DNA from: Ornithinimicrobium ciconiae
GTDB lineage: Bacteria > Actinomycetota > Actinomycetes > Actinomycetales > Dermatophilaceae
Direction of reading: 5' to 3'
Length of the DNA stretch: 64,000 bases
Assembly (NCBI RefSeq): GCF_007197575.1
Contig: NZ_CP041616.1
Location: 3,100,001 to 3,164,000, forward strand
Shown one piece after another: positions 17,626 through 27,659 of the stretch. Within the stretch, counting starts at the first letter, position 1. Every line of letters starts with the position of its first letter. Position numbers and translations under genes: made by a program. The notes beneath the pieces were generated by a model. That model had not been told where the DNA came from. It saw only the letters and a program-made list of their open reading frames with translations, and did no database searches.

Positions 17626-17722
17626 GAGCACCTGGGTCAGGCAGATCGTTGCGGAGCGCCTAGGTCAGGCGGGCTCCTAGCGGAGCGCCTGGGTCAGGCG
17701 GGCTCCTTGCAGAGCGCTCAGG

Positions 17723-17740
<18 letters not shown>
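17626..17740. repeat. 29-bp tandem repeat spanning the clpX stop codon
   Basis: Four units are anchored by GGTCAGGC, with TCA at 17637, 17665, 17694 and 17723 (spacing 28, 29, 29). The TCA at 17723-17725 is the real clpX stop codon read on the minus strand. The other units are copies of the last clpX codons plus stop, placed just downstream of the gene. Units carry GAGCGCCT before and GGCTCC after the anchor and differ by a few substitutions. Confidence 0.85.
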
Positions 17741-18994
<1,254 letters not shown>

Positions 18995-19162
18995 AGCAGA
19001 TCCCTTCGATTGACGACCGGCACCCGGGGAGGATGCCTTGGCATGACGCTACCCCTTTGCCGCTGCCGAGCGCAGTTCATATCGGCTCCGGGGTGTTGAG
19101 TTGTGGGCACCTTCCGCTGACAGCGCAACGACCGTCCCGAGGCCATGCGACCCCGCCGTCGG

Positions 19163-19975
19163 TCAGAGCACCGCCTGCAGGAACTTCTGGGTGCGCTCGT
19201 TCTCGGGGTCGGAGAAGATCTTGTCCGGATGCCCCTCCTCGATGACCCGCCCGGCGTCGAACATCATGACCCGGTCCGAGACGTCCTGGGCGAACTGCAT
19301 CTCGTGGGTGACGATGAGCATCGTGATGTCGGTGCTGGCTGCCACGTCCTTGAGGACGGCCAGCACATCACCCACCAGCTCGGGGTCCAGCGCCGAGGTG
19401 ACCTCGTCGAGGAGCAGGATCTCCGGGTCCATCGCGAGCGCCCGCGCGATCGCGACGCGCTGCTGCTGGCCGCCCGACAGCTCGGAGGGGTGCGCTTCGG
19501 CGCGGTGGCTCAGGCCCACCCGCTCCAGCAGCGACAGCGCGGTCTGTCGTGCCTGGTCACTGGAGTGCCCGAGCACATGGATCGGGGCCTCGATGATGTT
19601 CTCCACGACCGACATGTTGGGGAACAGGTTGAACTGCTGAAAGACCATGCCGATCCGTTTGCGCACCCGGGCGACCTGTTTGGGCTTCAGCTCCACCCGC
19701 TTGCCGTCCTGGTTGGCGTGCGTGAGCGGGTCACCGTCCACCCAGATGTATCCATCGGTGAGGTGCTCCAGGGTCATCAGCAGCCGCAGGATCGTCGTCT
19801 TGCCCGACCCGGAGGGTCCGATGAGCGTCACCCGCTCACCACGCCCGACGGCAAAGTTGAGGTTGTTGAGCACCGTGGTCTCGCCGAACCTCTTGACGAC
19901 GTCCTGGAACTGGATGCGGGGCACGGCCCCGGCGGCCGCGAAGTCGCCCCCGAAGGGGCTCTGGTCAGTAGGCAA
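19163..19975 (-). CDS. ehuA: Ectoine/polar amino acid ABC transporter ATP-binding protein
   Basis: This 270-residue ATPase has Walker A GPSGSGKT near residue 53, the Q-loop GMVFQQFNLFPNMS, the signature LSGGQQQRVAIARAL, Walker B ILLLDEVTSALDPE and the H-loop IVTHEM. It matches the PAAT (polar amino acid) type that includes EhuA. Its start overlaps the ehuD end by 11 bp, so it is the last gene of the minus-strand ehuBCDA operon. It should energise uptake of a compatible solute such as ectoine or hydroxyectoine. Confidence 0.82.
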   Translation of the reverse strand: MPTDQSPFGGDFAAAGAVPRIQFQDVVKRFGETTVLNNLNFAVGRGERVTLIGPSGSGKTTILRLLMTLEHLTDGYIWVDGDPLTHANQDGKRVELKPKQVARVRKRIGMVFQQFNLFPNMSVVENIIEAPIHVLGHSSDQARQTALSLLERVGLSHRAEAHPSELSGGQQQRVAIARALAMDPEILLLDEVTSALDPELVGDVLAVLKDVAASTDITMLIVTHEMQFAQDVSDRVMMFDAGRVIEEGHPDKIFSDPENERTQKFLQAVL

Positions 19976-20603
19976 GTTTCTTCTCCAGCTTTCGCATCAG
20001 GACAGCAGTGGGATAGCTAGCCAGCAGGAACAGCAGGCCGGCCACGGACATCGCCTCGACGTAGGAGAAGTTGCGGCCGCCGAACTCGCGCGCGGCGGTC
20101 ACCATCTCCGGGACCATGATGAAGATGAGGAACGGGGTGTCCTTGAACATGGCGATGGCCCAGTTGCCCAGGGAGGGCATGGTGTTGCGGATCGCCTGCG
20201 GGAGTATGACGGCGCGCCAGGTCCTGTGTGCCGGGAGCGAGAGCGCGGTCGCTGCCTCCCACTGTCCCTTGCGGATCGACTCGATGCCGGCGCGGTAGGA
20301 CTCGGCCATATAGGTCGAGTAGTGCACGCCGAACACGAGCACGCCCACCGTCATCGGACTCAGGAAGTTGAAGGCATAGAAGACCAGCAGCAGGTGCACC
20401 GGCAGCGGGGTCATCCGGATGAAGTCCAGCACGAAGCGCACCGGAGCGGCCAGCGGCCTGGGCAGCTCACGCAAAGCGATCGCCCAGATCAGGCCCAGTG
20501 CGGCCGCCATCAGTGAGCTGAGGACCGTGACCACCAGGGTGACCTTGATGAACTGTTCGAACAGCGTAGGGATCGCCTCGATAAAGAGCTCAACGTCGAA
20601 CAT
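19965..20603 (-). CDS. ehuD: Ectoine/hydroxyectoine ABC transporter permease EhuD
   Basis: This 212-residue inner-membrane permease has the PAAT permease EAA loop (YRAGIESIRKGQWEAATALSLPAHRTWRAVILPQA, where the key Glu-Ala-Ala-Thr is seen) and about five membrane helices. Segments such as DFIRMTPLPVHLLLVFYAF fit EhuD. The ATG shares one base with the ehuC stop (TGATG), so translation is coupled. Confidence 0.8.
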   Translation of the reverse strand: MFDVELFIEAIPTLFEQFIKVTLVVTVLSSLMAAALGLIWAIALRELPRPLAAPVRFVLDFIRMTPLPVHLLLVFYAFNFLSPMTVGVLVFGVHYSTYMAESYRAGIESIRKGQWEAATALSLPAHRTWRAVILPQAIRNTMPSLGNWAIAMFKDTPFLIFIMVPEMVTAAREFGGRNFSYVEAMSVAGLLFLLASYPTAVLMRKLEKKLAY

Positions 20604-21409
20604 CAGGCGTCACGCTCCCCTCGTCCGGGATCAGGGATCAGGGAGGCCGCGTCCGGCGTCAGGACGCCACCGGCTGCCCCTCCGGCAGTCCCGCCGGAGA
20701 GCGCATTGGCAGCATCCTTGCGCGCCTTGCGGATCTCGTAGTCACCTAGTCCGAGTCGACGCTGGGCGCGGGACTCCATGACGCGCATGATCGTCGAGAC
20801 GATCAGCGCGATCACGTAGTAGATGATCAGGGCCGCGATGAAGGCCGGCCACGTGCCGACCTGGCGACGCACCTGCTCGGCCTCGAAGGTGAGGTCACTG
20901 AGCAGCACCAGCCCGACGACGGCCGTGCCCTTGATGAGCATGACCATGAGGTTGTTGAACCCTGGCAGCATCAACGCCCAGGCCTGTGGCCAGATCACCC
21001 GGCGCATCTTGGTCATCCAGGGCATGGACAGCGCGGTGGTGCTCTCCCACTGACCGGCCGGCACCGCGTTGAGGGACCCGCGCACCACCTCGGCACCGTA
21101 GGCACCGTAGTTGAGGCCCAGCGCCAGGATCGCGGTCCAGGTCGACCCCAGGTCGACGCCGGTGAAGGTCGGGATGAAGTAGAAGATGAAGAAGAGCTGC
21201 ACCACCAAGGACGTGCCGCGAAAGAACTCCACGGTGACCCGGGAAATGACTTGCAGCCACTTCGGTCCCTGGTGGCCGGCCACCCCGAGCGCGACCGCCA
21301 CGATGACCATCACCACGGCCCCACCGGCGAACGAGATCAGAGTGGCCTGGAGGCCATCTCCGAGTAGTCGCGGCAGGGCCGTGGCGAGGTCTGCGAAGAA
21401 CTCGCCCAC
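20603..21409 (-). CDS. ehuC: Ectoine/hydroxyectoine ABC transporter permease EhuC
   Basis: This 268-residue permease partners EhuD. Hydrophobic segments start at residue 20, and the EAA-type loop is GSLNAVPAGQWESTTALSMPWMTKMRRVIWPQA. VEFFRGTSLVVQLFFIFYFIP is typical of this permease family. An extra cytoplasmic C-terminal tail of about 45 residues, rich in Gly and Ala, follows the last helix and is unusual for the family. The gene starts 11 bp after the ehuB stop. Confidence 0.8.
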   Translation of the reverse strand: MGEFFADLATALPRLLGDGLQATLISFAGGAVVMVIVAVALGVAGHQGPKWLQVISRVTVEFFRGTSLVVQLFFIFYFIPTFTGVDLGSTWTAILALGLNYGAYGAEVVRGSLNAVPAGQWESTTALSMPWMTKMRRVIWPQAWALMLPGFNNLMVMLIKGTAVVGLVLLSDLTFEAEQVRRQVGTWPAFIAALIIYYVIALIVSTIMRVMESRAQRRLGLGDYEIRKARKDAANALSGGTAGGAAGGVLTPDAASLIPDPGRGERDA

Positions 21410-21420
21410 GGTGAGGGTGC

Positions 21421-22392
21421 TCAGCCGTCGGTGGAGTCAGCGGAGTCGTCGGACTCGGTGGACTCGTCGGAGTCCGAGCCACCTCCCATGTTGGCGGCCT
21501 CGTTGGCGGCCTCCAGGTCGCCGTCGCACAGCATCTGGGCGGTCAGCCCCTCCGGCGGACGCTCGGCGTCGGTGAAGCCGAACTCACCGACGAGCTCCAG
21601 AAAACGCTCCTCGTCACCGATGATCTTGGCCAGTTCCTCGTTGTAGGCCTCGAGCAGGGCGGTGTCCTCGGGCCGGAAGACCGTCGAACCGGCACTGATC
21701 TGGGCCAAGCCGTCGACCTCAGCCACAAAGCCACCGGTGGTCTCGACCCCGGCGTCCGGGTTCTCCTCCGCCATGATCGACAGGGTGATGTTGGTCAGCG
21801 AGAAGGCGTCCGCGCGGCCATTGGCGACGGCGTCCATGCCGTCCTGGGCCGAGTTGACGGTCACCGTGTTGCCGATGCCCAGGTCGTCGGCATAGCCCTG
21901 CTCGATCGCACCGGACTGCACTGCCAGGGTCAGGTCACTGCCCTCAAAGCTGCTGAAGTCGCTCAGCCCCTCAGGGTTGCCCTCGGGCACCATCAGGGTG
22001 CTGGTGTACATGATGGTCGGCTCCGCGAAGGCGCCGCGGGCGCACCGGTCCGGCAGGATGGACATGCCGGCCGAGACGGCGTCGTACTCACCCTTGGTCA
22101 GGCCGGGGATCAGCGCATCCCACTCGACGAGCTGGCCCTCGACGTTGTCGATGCCGAGCTCGGCGAAGATCGCCTCGTCAATCGCGATGGTCGCGCCGGT
22201 GAGCTCGCCACCATCGTCCTCATAGCTGTACGGGATCTCACCGGCATAGGCCACCTTGATGGTGCCTGCCTCCTGGGCGTTCTCCAGGGTGTTGCCGTCT
22301 CCGGAGTCGTCGCCGCACCCGGCGAGGACGAGCGCTCCGGCAGAGACGGCCGCAACCGCCACTGCGCTGCGGCGGGTCCGTGAACTGGTCAT
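21421..22392 (-). CDS. ehuB: Ectoine/hydroxyectoine-type ABC transporter substrate-binding lipoprotein
   Basis: This 323-residue secreted lipoprotein has a signal peptide with lipobox VLAGC (Cys near 26), followed by a type II periplasmic-binding fold: IKVAYAGEIPYSYEDDGGELTGATIAIDEAI, then SAGMSILPDRCARGAFAEPTIM, DLTLAVQSGA, and NGRADAFSLTNITLS. The DRCARGAFAEPT stretch and operon order ehuB-C-D-A support EhuB. The tail after residue 300 is a Ser/Asp/Glu-rich run (GGGSDSDESTESDDSADSTDG). The ligand is inferred to be ectoine or hydroxyectoine; another polar solute is possible. Confidence 0.78.
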   Translation of the reverse strand: MTSSRTRRSAVAVAAVSAGALVLAGCGDDSGDGNTLENAQEAGTIKVAYAGEIPYSYEDDGGELTGATIAIDEAIFAELGIDNVEGQLVEWDALIPGLTKGEYDAVSAGMSILPDRCARGAFAEPTIMYTSTLMVPEGNPEGLSDFSSFEGSDLTLAVQSGAIEQGYADDLGIGNTVTVNSAQDGMDAVANGRADAFSLTNITLSIMAEENPDAGVETTGGFVAEVDGLAQISAGSTVFRPEDTALLEAYNEELAKIIGDEERFLELVGEFGFTDAERPPEGLTAQMLCDGDLEAANEAANMGGGSDSDESTESDDSADSTDG

Positions 22393-22619
22393 ACATAGGT
22401 CCTTTCGGTTGGACGGGCATCAGCCGACCGACCGGGCGCACAGGGAGCACCCGGAAGAGACGTCACCCCTTGGGGACTTCTGAATCGCAACCCAACGTAG
22501 GGAAGACCTGGGACAACCTCAACTACCGACATGAGGGCCCCGCCACCCCCTGATCGGTTCGCACCGCTCACGCAAGCCCTCTGACCTGCGGAAACGACCC
22601 GCTCCCCGGGAGCCAAGAG

Positions 22620-22646
22620 ATTGTCAACAATCGGTCAATTGTTACC
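22620..22646. promoter_or_regulatory. AT-rich inverted repeats upstream of ehuB
   Basis: ATTGTCAACAAT (22620-22631; ATTGT/ACAAT arms) is followed by GGTCAATTGTTACC (22633-22646; CAATTG centre with GGT/ACC ends). They lie about 230 bp upstream of ehuB in an otherwise GC-rich gap of 278 bp that holds no gene. They could be an operator or promoter for the transporter operon. No convincing -10 box could be paired with them. Confidence 0.35.
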
Positions 22647-22670
22647 ACACTGCAACCCGGGCGCGACGCG

Positions 22671-22940
22671 TCACACCGTGAGCAGGCCGATGCCGGCACC
22701 CGTGACACCCACGGTCAGCGCGGCCGCGCCACACCAGATCAACACAGAAAAGCCATTGGGTCGGCGCGGATCGCGGCCGATCACCGAGAGGAAGAAGCCG
22801 GCCGGCATGAGGATCGCAGCGAGGAGAATCAGTCCGGTCAGGTCGACATACAGGCTGGCCACCAGGCCCAGGATCACCAGGACTCCGGCGTGGGCGTGCC
22901 CGGCCCGGAAGAAGGACTTCTGCAACTCGTTGGTCGGCAC
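22671..22940 (-). pseudogene. Truncated small membrane protein gene
   Basis: The frame encodes TNELQKSFFRAGHAHAGVLV, then LVASLYVDLTGLILLAAILMPAGFFLSVIGRDPRRPNGFS and a last helix to GAGIGLLTV. The FRAGHAHAGVL motif and three helices look like the C-terminal part of an actinobacterial membrane protein that normally has one more helix at the N-terminus. A GTG at 22940 could start an 89-residue remnant. Upstream of that, the opposite strand becomes a TetR gene, so the 5' end was probably removed by a rearrangement. Confidence 0.55.
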
Positions 22941-22949
22941 CGTGCTCTT

Positions 22950-23529
22950 GGGGAAGGTGGCGTCGACCAGCTCAGCATCCGTGGGTTGGCGCGCGCCACC
23001 GAGGTCAGCCACACCGCCTTTCGACACCACTTCGGCGACCGGAGAGGGCTGCTGACGGCACTGGCCGGTGATGGCTACGCCAGTCTGACCCGCCCTGCAG
23101 GCTGTGCGCAGCGGCGGGTCGCAGCCTGGCGCCAGCGGCGGGCCGGAGCCTGGCGCCAGCAGCGGGCCGGAGCCTGGCACCAGCAGCGGGCCGGAGGGAT
23201 TCTTGGAGACCGGCGTCGCCTACATCGAGTGGGTGCTGGCCCACCCCGCCCACTTCCAGGTGATGTTCCGCCCAGACCTGGTCGACGAGGGTGACGCCGC
23301 TCTCCGGCTGGCCCTGGACGGACTGGCCGAGACGTTGATGCTGGGCGCGGCCGACTTCTCGGGCCAGCACCAGGTCGGCGACCCACGGACCAACCCTCTC
23401 GCCCTCGCGGCCTGGAGCCTGACGCACGGCTACGCGACCCTGGCCCTGTCCGGCAACCTGCTGGCCGGCCGCACCGCCGGGGAGCGGACGGAGTCGATCC
23501 GCTCGGTGCTGCGCCACCTCGGGGCATGA
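22950..23529 (+). pseudogene. Broken TetR family regulator gene (5' truncated and frameshifted)
   Basis: From about 22950 the plus strand reads VDQLSIRGLARATEVSHTAF followed by RHHFGDRRGLLTALAGDGYASL, the second half of a TetR helix-turn-helix; helix 1 and the start codon are missing. After a 24-bp repeat region the ligand-binding half continues in a different frame (23104-23529): GFLETGVAYIEWVLAHPAHF, then MFRPDLVDEGDAALRLALDG and a normal C-terminus. A net one-base shift separates the two parts. The gene cannot make an intact regulator as read. Confidence 0.75.
23104..23196. repeat. 24-bp tandem repeat inside the broken TetR gene
   Basis: About three and a half copies of a 24-bp unit (CCTGGCGCCAGCAGCGGGCC core) lie between the DNA-binding and ligand-binding halves. 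In the downstream frame they would encode an eight-residue repeat PGASSGPE. The frame change of the TetR gene falls at the left border of this array. Confidence 0.8.
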
Positions 23530-23531
23530 CA

Positions 23532-23560
23532 ACGGCCCCGGTGCAGGGCACCGGGGCCGT
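23532..23560. terminator. Strong hairpin between the tetR remnant and clpP2
   Basis: ACGGCCCCGGTGC (23532-23544) pairs perfectly with GCACCGGGGCCGT (23548-23560) over 13 bp with an AGG loop. It sits just 16 bp downstream of the clpP2 stop (minus strand) and after the TetR remnant, so it likely ends transcription of the clpP operon in the direction away from clpX. No clear U-tract is present. Confidence 0.6.
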
Positions 23561-23576
23561 CGCGGACCTGTGTGGC

Positions 23577-24239
23577 TCAGAGAGCTGCTGACGCCTTGCG
23601 AGACTCCAGGACCTCATCGATCAGGCCGTACTCCTTGGCCTGCGCCGCGGTCAGGATCTTGTCACGCTCGATGTCCTTGCGGACCTCCTCCGGGCTCTTG
23701 CCCGAGTGCTTGGCCCAGGTCTCCTCGAGCCAGGAGCGCATGCGCAGCACCTCGTTGGCCTGGATCTCGATGTCCGAGGCCTGGCCGTAGTCGCCACCGG
23801 CCAGCGCCGGCTGGTGGATCAGGACCCGGGCGTTGGGCAGGGCGAACCGCTTGCCCGGGGTGCCCGCAGCCAGCAGCACCGCCGCGGCGGAGGCCGCCTG
23901 GCCGATCACGAAGGTCTGCACGTCGGGCTTGATGTACTGCATGGTGTCGTAGATCGCCGTCAGCGCGGTGAACGAGCCGCCCGGGGAGTTGATGTACATC
24001 AGGATGTCCCGGTCCGGGTCCTGACTCTCCAGCACGATCAGCTGGGCGATGATGTCACCGGCCGAGGCGTCGTCCACCTGGATGCCCAGGAAGATGATGC
24101 GGTCCTCGAACAGCTTGGTGTAGGGATCCTGGCGCTTGGTGCCGTAGGAGGTGCGCTCCTCGAACTGCGGCAGGATATAGCGGCTCGACGGGGCGCCGCC
24201 CGAAAAGGCCGTGCCTCCGGCATACGGGGTCTGAGTCAT
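23577..24239 (-). CDS. clpP2: ATP-dependent Clp protease proteolytic subunit ClpP2
   Basis: This 220-residue serine protease subunit has the catalytic triad Ser117 ([11 protein letters not shown]), His142 ([12 protein letters not shown]) and Asp189 ([10 protein letters not shown]). In actinobacteria ClpP1 and ClpP2 form a mixed tetradecamer that works with ClpX and ClpC. The long N-terminus ([15 protein letters not shown]) is likely a propeptide. It begins 32 bp after clpP1 and is co-transcribed with it. Confidence 0.95.
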   Translation of the reverse strand: MTQTPYAGGTAFSGGAPSSRYILPQFEERTSYGTKRQDPYTKLFEDRIIFLGIQVDDASAGDIIAQLIVLESQDPDRDILMYINSPGGSFTALTAIYDTMQYIKPDVQTFVIGQAASAAAVLLAAGTPGKRFALPNARVLIHQPALAGGDYGQASDIEIQANEVLRMRSWLEETWAKHSGKSPEEVRKDIERDKILTAAQAKEYGLIDEVLESRKASAAL

Positions 24240-24271
24240 CGTGTGCTCTCTCTCGTCTCTGGTGATCCGGC

Positions 24272-24913
24272 TCAGGCCTTGGCACCGGCGTCGTCGGAAC
24301 GCTCGTAGACGTGGTCCACGAAGCCGTACTCCTTGGCCTGCTGGGCGGTGAACCAGCGGTCGCGGTCGGAGTCGGCCTCGATCTGGTCCACGGACTGCCC
24401 GGTGTGCTCGGCGATCAGCGCCGCCATCTCGCGCTTGGTGTGCAGCATCTGCTCGGCCTGGATCTTGATGTCACTGGCCGTGCCACCGATGCCGCCGGAC
24501 GGCTGGTGCATCATCACCTTTGCGTGCGGGGTGGCATAGCGCTTGCCCGGAGTGCCGGCCGAGAGCAGGAACTGCCCCATCGAGGCGGCCAGGCCCATCG
24601 CCACGGTGGCCACGTCGCACGGGACCCACTGCATGGTGTCGTAGATCGCCATGCCGGCACTCACCGATCCACCCGGGGAGTTGATGTAGAGCCAGATGTC
24701 CTTGCCCGGGTCCTCGGCGGCCAGGAGCAGCAGCTGCGCACAGATGGCGTTGGCGTTGTCGTCCCGGACATCGGAGCCGAGGAAGATGATCCGCTCCTTC
24801 AGGAGGCGGTTGTAGATCTGGTCGTCCAGTCCGGCCATCGGCCGCTCGCCGGCCGCGACGATCTCGTTGTTGGTCACCGTCTGCTCCATCTCATCGCTGG
24901 GGGTCGCGGCCAT
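24272..24913 (-). CDS. clpP1: ATP-dependent Clp protease proteolytic subunit ClpP1
   Basis: The ATG at 24913 (GAAGGA upstream) gives 213 residues; ATG 24889 is an alternative. The triad residues are Ser111 ([11 protein letters not shown]) and His136 ([12 protein letters not shown]), with Asp in [25 protein letters not shown] is the usual ClpP head-domain start. It is followed closely by clpP2 and preceded by tig, the common actinobacterial order. An intact ClpP1P2 core is therefore encoded here. Confidence 0.95.
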   Translation of the reverse strand: MAATPSDEMEQTVTNNEIVAAGERPMAGLDDQIYNRLLKERIIFLGSDVRDDNANAICAQLLLLAAEDPGKDIWLYINSPGGSVSAGMAIYDTMQWVPCDVATVAMGLAASMGQFLLSAGTPGKRYATPHAKVMMHQPSGGIGGTASDIKIQAEQMLHTKREMAALIAEHTGQSVDQIEADSDRDRWFTAQQAKEYGFVDHVYERSDDAGAKA

Positions 24914-25016
24914 GCCGCGTCCTTCGTCAGTGACCCTAACGCCCGGATTCGCTGCGGCACTCCCCTGTATGACGGATGTTCGCCCTGAGCGCAGCAACTC
25001 ACCTGCTGGAACGACA

Positions 25017-25050
25017 ACGCGGGCCACCGGAAAGCTCCGGTGACCCGCGT
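25017..25050. terminator. Hairpin after tig
   Basis: ACGCGGGCCACCGGA (25017-25031) pairs with TCCGGTGACCCGCGT (25036-25050), with one mismatch and an AAGC loop. It starts 21 bp beyond the tig stop and lies before clpP1 (all on the minus strand). It probably attenuates or ends the tig transcript. Confidence 0.6.
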
Positions 25051-25070
25051 CGGCGGTGTGCTGGGGCCGA

Positions 25071-26531
25071 TCAGGCCTTGTCGGTGTCCTCGTCGGCGGT
25101 GTCCTCGTCGGCGTCCTCGTCCTCGTCGGGGCTGTCGACCGAGTCGACCGAGTCCACGCTGTCCACCGAGTCGACGCTGTCCACCGAGTCGACGGAGTCA
25201 ACACTGTCGACGCTGTCCACCGAGTCAGCGCTGTCGGCCGAGCCCTCGGACTCCTCGTCCTCATCGCTCGGGTCGATCTCGTTGAGGTCGATCACGGTGC
25301 CGTCGGTGTCCTTGACGGTGACGCTCTCCAGGACGGCGGCCAGGGCCTTGCGACGGCCGACCTCGGCCACCATGCCCGGGACCTGGTTCTGGCTGTCCAG
25401 CTGCTGGGCGAACTCGTTGGGGTTCATGCCGTACTGCTGGGCGGTCATGACCAGGTACTCGACGAGTTCGTTCTGGCCGACCTCGATCTCGTCACGCTCG
25501 ACGAGGGCGTCCAGCAGCAGCTGGGTGCGCACGGCCTTCTGGGTGCTCTCGGTGACCTCGGCGCGGTGTACGTCGTCCTCGAGGCGACCCTCACCTTCCA
25601 GGTGGCTGTGCACCTCGGACTCGACGACGGAGTCGGGCACAGGGATCTCGACGAGCTCGAGCATCTGCTCCAGGACCTTGTCGCGGGCCTGGACGCCCTG
25701 CTCGAACTTCGCGCCCTGCTCGGACTGCTTGCGCAGGTCCTCCATGAGCTCGTCCACGGTGTCGAACTCGGAGGCGAGCTGGGCAAACTCGTCGTCGACC
25801 TCGGGGAGCTGACGCTCCTTGACCGTCTGAAGCACGAGGGTGACCTCGGCGTCCTGCCCGGCCTTGTCGCCACCGGCCAGCGGCGCGGTGAAGGTCACGG
25901 TCTCGCCGGCGGTGTGACCGATGAGGGCCTCGTCCATCCCGGCCAGCATGGTGCCGGAGCCGATCTCGTAGGAGATGCCCTCGGCGGTGTCGATCTCCGC
26001 ACCGTCGATGGTGGCCGTGATATCGACCGAGGTGAAGTCACCGTCCTGCGCGGCGCGGTCGACACCGACCAGCGTGCCAAAGCGGGCGCGGAGGTTGTCG
26101 AGACGGGTCTGCACGTCGGCCTCGTCGACGGCGATCGGGTCGACCTCGACGGTGATCGTGCTGAAGTCGGGCAGCTCGATCTCCGGGACGACGTCGACCT
26201 CCGCCTCGAACTTCAGCTCCTGGCCGTCCTCCATCGGCAGCTCGGTCATGTTGACCTCGGGCTGGCCCAGCGGCTTGACGTTGTGCTCGGCCAGCGCCTG
26301 GGCGTAGTACTCACCCATGGCGTCGTTGACGGCCTCCTGCACGACGGCACCACGACCAAAGCGCTGGTCGATGATCCGGTTCGGCACCTTGCCGCGGCGG
26401 AAGCCCGGGATGTTGACCTGCTGCGCGATGGTCTTGTAGGCCGCGTCCATCCGCGGCTGCAGCTCGGTGGAGGTGACCTCCACGCTCAGCTTCACCCGGG
26501 TCGGGCTCAGGGTCTCGACGGCACTCTTCAC
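25071..26531 (-). CDS. tig: Trigger factor with a long Ser-Val-Asp repeat tail
   Basis: This 486-residue ribosome-associated chaperone and peptidyl-prolyl isomerase starts at a GTG (26531: [19 protein letters not shown]). The ribosome-docking signature is [19 protein letters not shown]; the FKBP domain includes [13 protein letters not shown] and [19 protein letters not shown]; and the C-terminal substrate arms follow. Past the normal end ([13 protein letters not shown]) the protein continues into an acidic tail with SADSAD, ten SVD tripeptides, and then [19 protein letters not shown]. Acidic tails occur in actinobacterial trigger factors, but this regular tripeptide run is unusual. Confidence 0.95.
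   Translation of the reverse strand: MKSAVETLSPTRVKLSVEVTSTELQPRMDAAYKTIAQQVNIPGFRRGKVPNRIIDQRFGRGAVVQEAVNDAMGEYYAQALAEHNVKPLGQPEVNMTELPMEDGQELKFEAEVDVVPEIELPDFSTITVEVDPIAVDEADVQTRLDNLRARFGTLVGVDRAAQDGDFTSVDITATIDGAEIDTAEGISYEIGSGTMLAGMDEALIGHTAGETVTFTAPLAGGDKAGQDAEVTLVLQTVKERQLPEVDDEFAQLASEFDTVDELMEDLRKQSEQGAKFEQGVQARDKVLEQMLELVEIPVPDSVVESEVHSHLEGEGRLEDDVHRAEVTESTQKAVRTQLLLDALVERDEIEVGQNELVEYLVMTAQQYGMNPNEFAQQLDSQNQVPGMVAEVGRRKALAAVLESVTVKDTDGTVIDLNEIDPSDEDEESEGSADSADSVDSVDSVDSVDSVDSVDSVDSVDSVDSVDSPDEDEDADEDTADEDTDKA
25131..25233 (-). repeat. 9-bp coding repeat, (Ser-Val-Asp)n tail of trigger factor
   Basis: Ten consecutive Ser-Val-Asp codon triplets are encoded, flanked by two Ser-Ala-Asp triplets. 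Synonymous codons vary (TCG/AGC for Ser, GTC/GTG/GTT for Val), so the run is not a brand-new slippage product. It would give a flexible, strongly negative tail on trigger factor. Confidence 0.9.
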
Positions 26532-26685
26532 TGTGGCGGCACTCCAGAATCTGGTCGTTGATGATCGGGGATCCGCGGATGCTCCACCGGACCGCACCGT
26601 GGCGCCGGTGGAACCAGCACGCTGATGGCAGTCGGCACCGGCAACAGGGCAGCCGGACACCCACAGATCGCCCCATGGTAATGGG

Positions 26686-26759
26686 TCGGGGTAGCCGGAT
26701 TCGAACCGGCGGCCTTCCGCTCCCAAAGCGGACGCGCTACCAAGCTGCGCCATACCCCG
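26686..26759 (-). tRNA. tRNA-Pro (TGG anticodon)
   Basis: The 74-nt minus-strand sequence begins CGGGGTATGGCGCAG and ends CTACCCCGA, with matching acceptor arms (CGGGGTA/TACCCCG). The T arm contains GGTTCGAATCC and the anticodon loop CTTTGGGAG gives anticodon TGG. The 3' CCA is not encoded: the next bases are CCC. Confidence 0.95.
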
Positions 26760-26850
26760 TTCACCACCCGCAACCCGGTGTCGTTTCGGACTCCGGACGG
26801 GTGGGCAGTACAGTAGTCCCTCGCTGGCCCTGGTCCACACCGGGCCGCAC

Positions 26851-26921
26851 GCGGGTGTAGCTCAATGGTAGAGCCCCAGTCTTCCAAACTGGCTACGCGA
26901 GTTCGATTCTCGTCACCCGCT
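26851..26921 (+). tRNA. tRNA-Gly (TCC anticodon)
   Basis: The 71-nt plus-strand gene begins GCGGGTGTAGCTCAATGGTA and closes with CACCCGCT. The acceptor stem GCGGGTG/CACCCGC is perfect, and the anticodon loop CTTCCAA gives TCC. CCA is encoded at 26922-26924. It points away from tRNA-Pro. Confidence 0.95.
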
Positions 26922-26987
26922 CCACTGGCCCGTATGCCGTGCCGCCAGCTCCAGCGCACCAGACCGATCCGTCTCGCGCCCGACGCC

Positions 26988-27521
26988 TCAGGCGACCAGC
27001 AGCAGCGACAGCGCAGCCGTGTCGGCATCACCCTGCGGGTCGACCGACGACTTGGCGGCCAACCGGGTGATCGTGCCCTCCCGGTCCGCCTCGACCCAGG
27101 CCGCGCGGTGGTCCAGCCCCAGGTCCGGCACGCCCGGCAGCAGGATGCACCCCGAGGCCGTCTCATACTCCGGGAGCGAGCTCAGCGTGCTTCCCGGAGG
27201 GTGCAGCACCGCCAGGGCAGGTGGGAGGTGCTCGGCGAACTGGCCGGGCGCGAGCGGGTGGTCACCGAGTAGCTGGCCCTCGGCCAGCACCAGACCGATC
27301 GCCTGCTCCGGCCCCTCCTCCGGGACCTCCTCGATCACTCGATAGACCGTGCTGCCGTGCGGGAGCATGCCCGGGACGGCTGCCATCTGCACCGCGAGCA
27401 CCAGGAAACGGGCCCACTCCACCGCGTCCTCCGGCCACCGGTCCAGCAGCAGAAATCCCGAGAGGTAGCCGCCGTCGTGTAGGGGCGCGACCTCGACCGG
27501 CGGGAGCTGACGATGTGTCAT
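26988..27521 (-). CDS. Hypothetical protein
   Basis: The ATG at 27521 follows a perfect AGGAGGCCC site and gives 177 residues (MTHRQLPPVEVAPLHDGGYL). The protein is rich in Leu, Pro and Gly with no membrane helix, ending in a helical stretch (DADTAALSLLLVA). The motif WPEDAVEWARFLVLAVQMAAVPGMLPHGSTVYRVIEE is the most structured part. I do not recognise the family. It diverges from the SIMPL-domain gene. Confidence 0.65.
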   Translation of the reverse strand: MTHRQLPPVEVAPLHDGGYLSGFLLLDRWPEDAVEWARFLVLAVQMAAVPGMLPHGSTVYRVIEEVPEEGPEQAIGLVLAEGQLLGDHPLAPGQFAEHLPPALAVLHPPGSTLSSLPEYETASGCILLPGVPDLGLDHRAAWVEADREGTITRLAAKSSVDPQGDADTAALSLLLVA

Positions 27522-27659
27522 TTGGGCCTCCTGATCGTGCCGGCAGACCCGTGACAGCGGACCTGTCCTCCTCACCCTCCCACGTCCCTGCTGCTTCATG
27601 CCTGACATTCGCACAACGATTGGGACACGTCTCCGGCCACCCCGGCATACGATCTGGCC

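Noticed and set aside
19163..22392. Generic glutamine/polar amino acid transporter instead of an ectoine transporter
   Set aside because: Not excluded, but the gene order B-C-D-A, the DRCARGAFAEPT segment in the binding protein and the permease sequences favour the Ehu type; confidence was set accordingly.
26686..26924. tRNA genes as attachment site of an integrated element
   Set aside because: No integrase gene and no repeat of the tRNA 3' ends was found in the neighbourhood.
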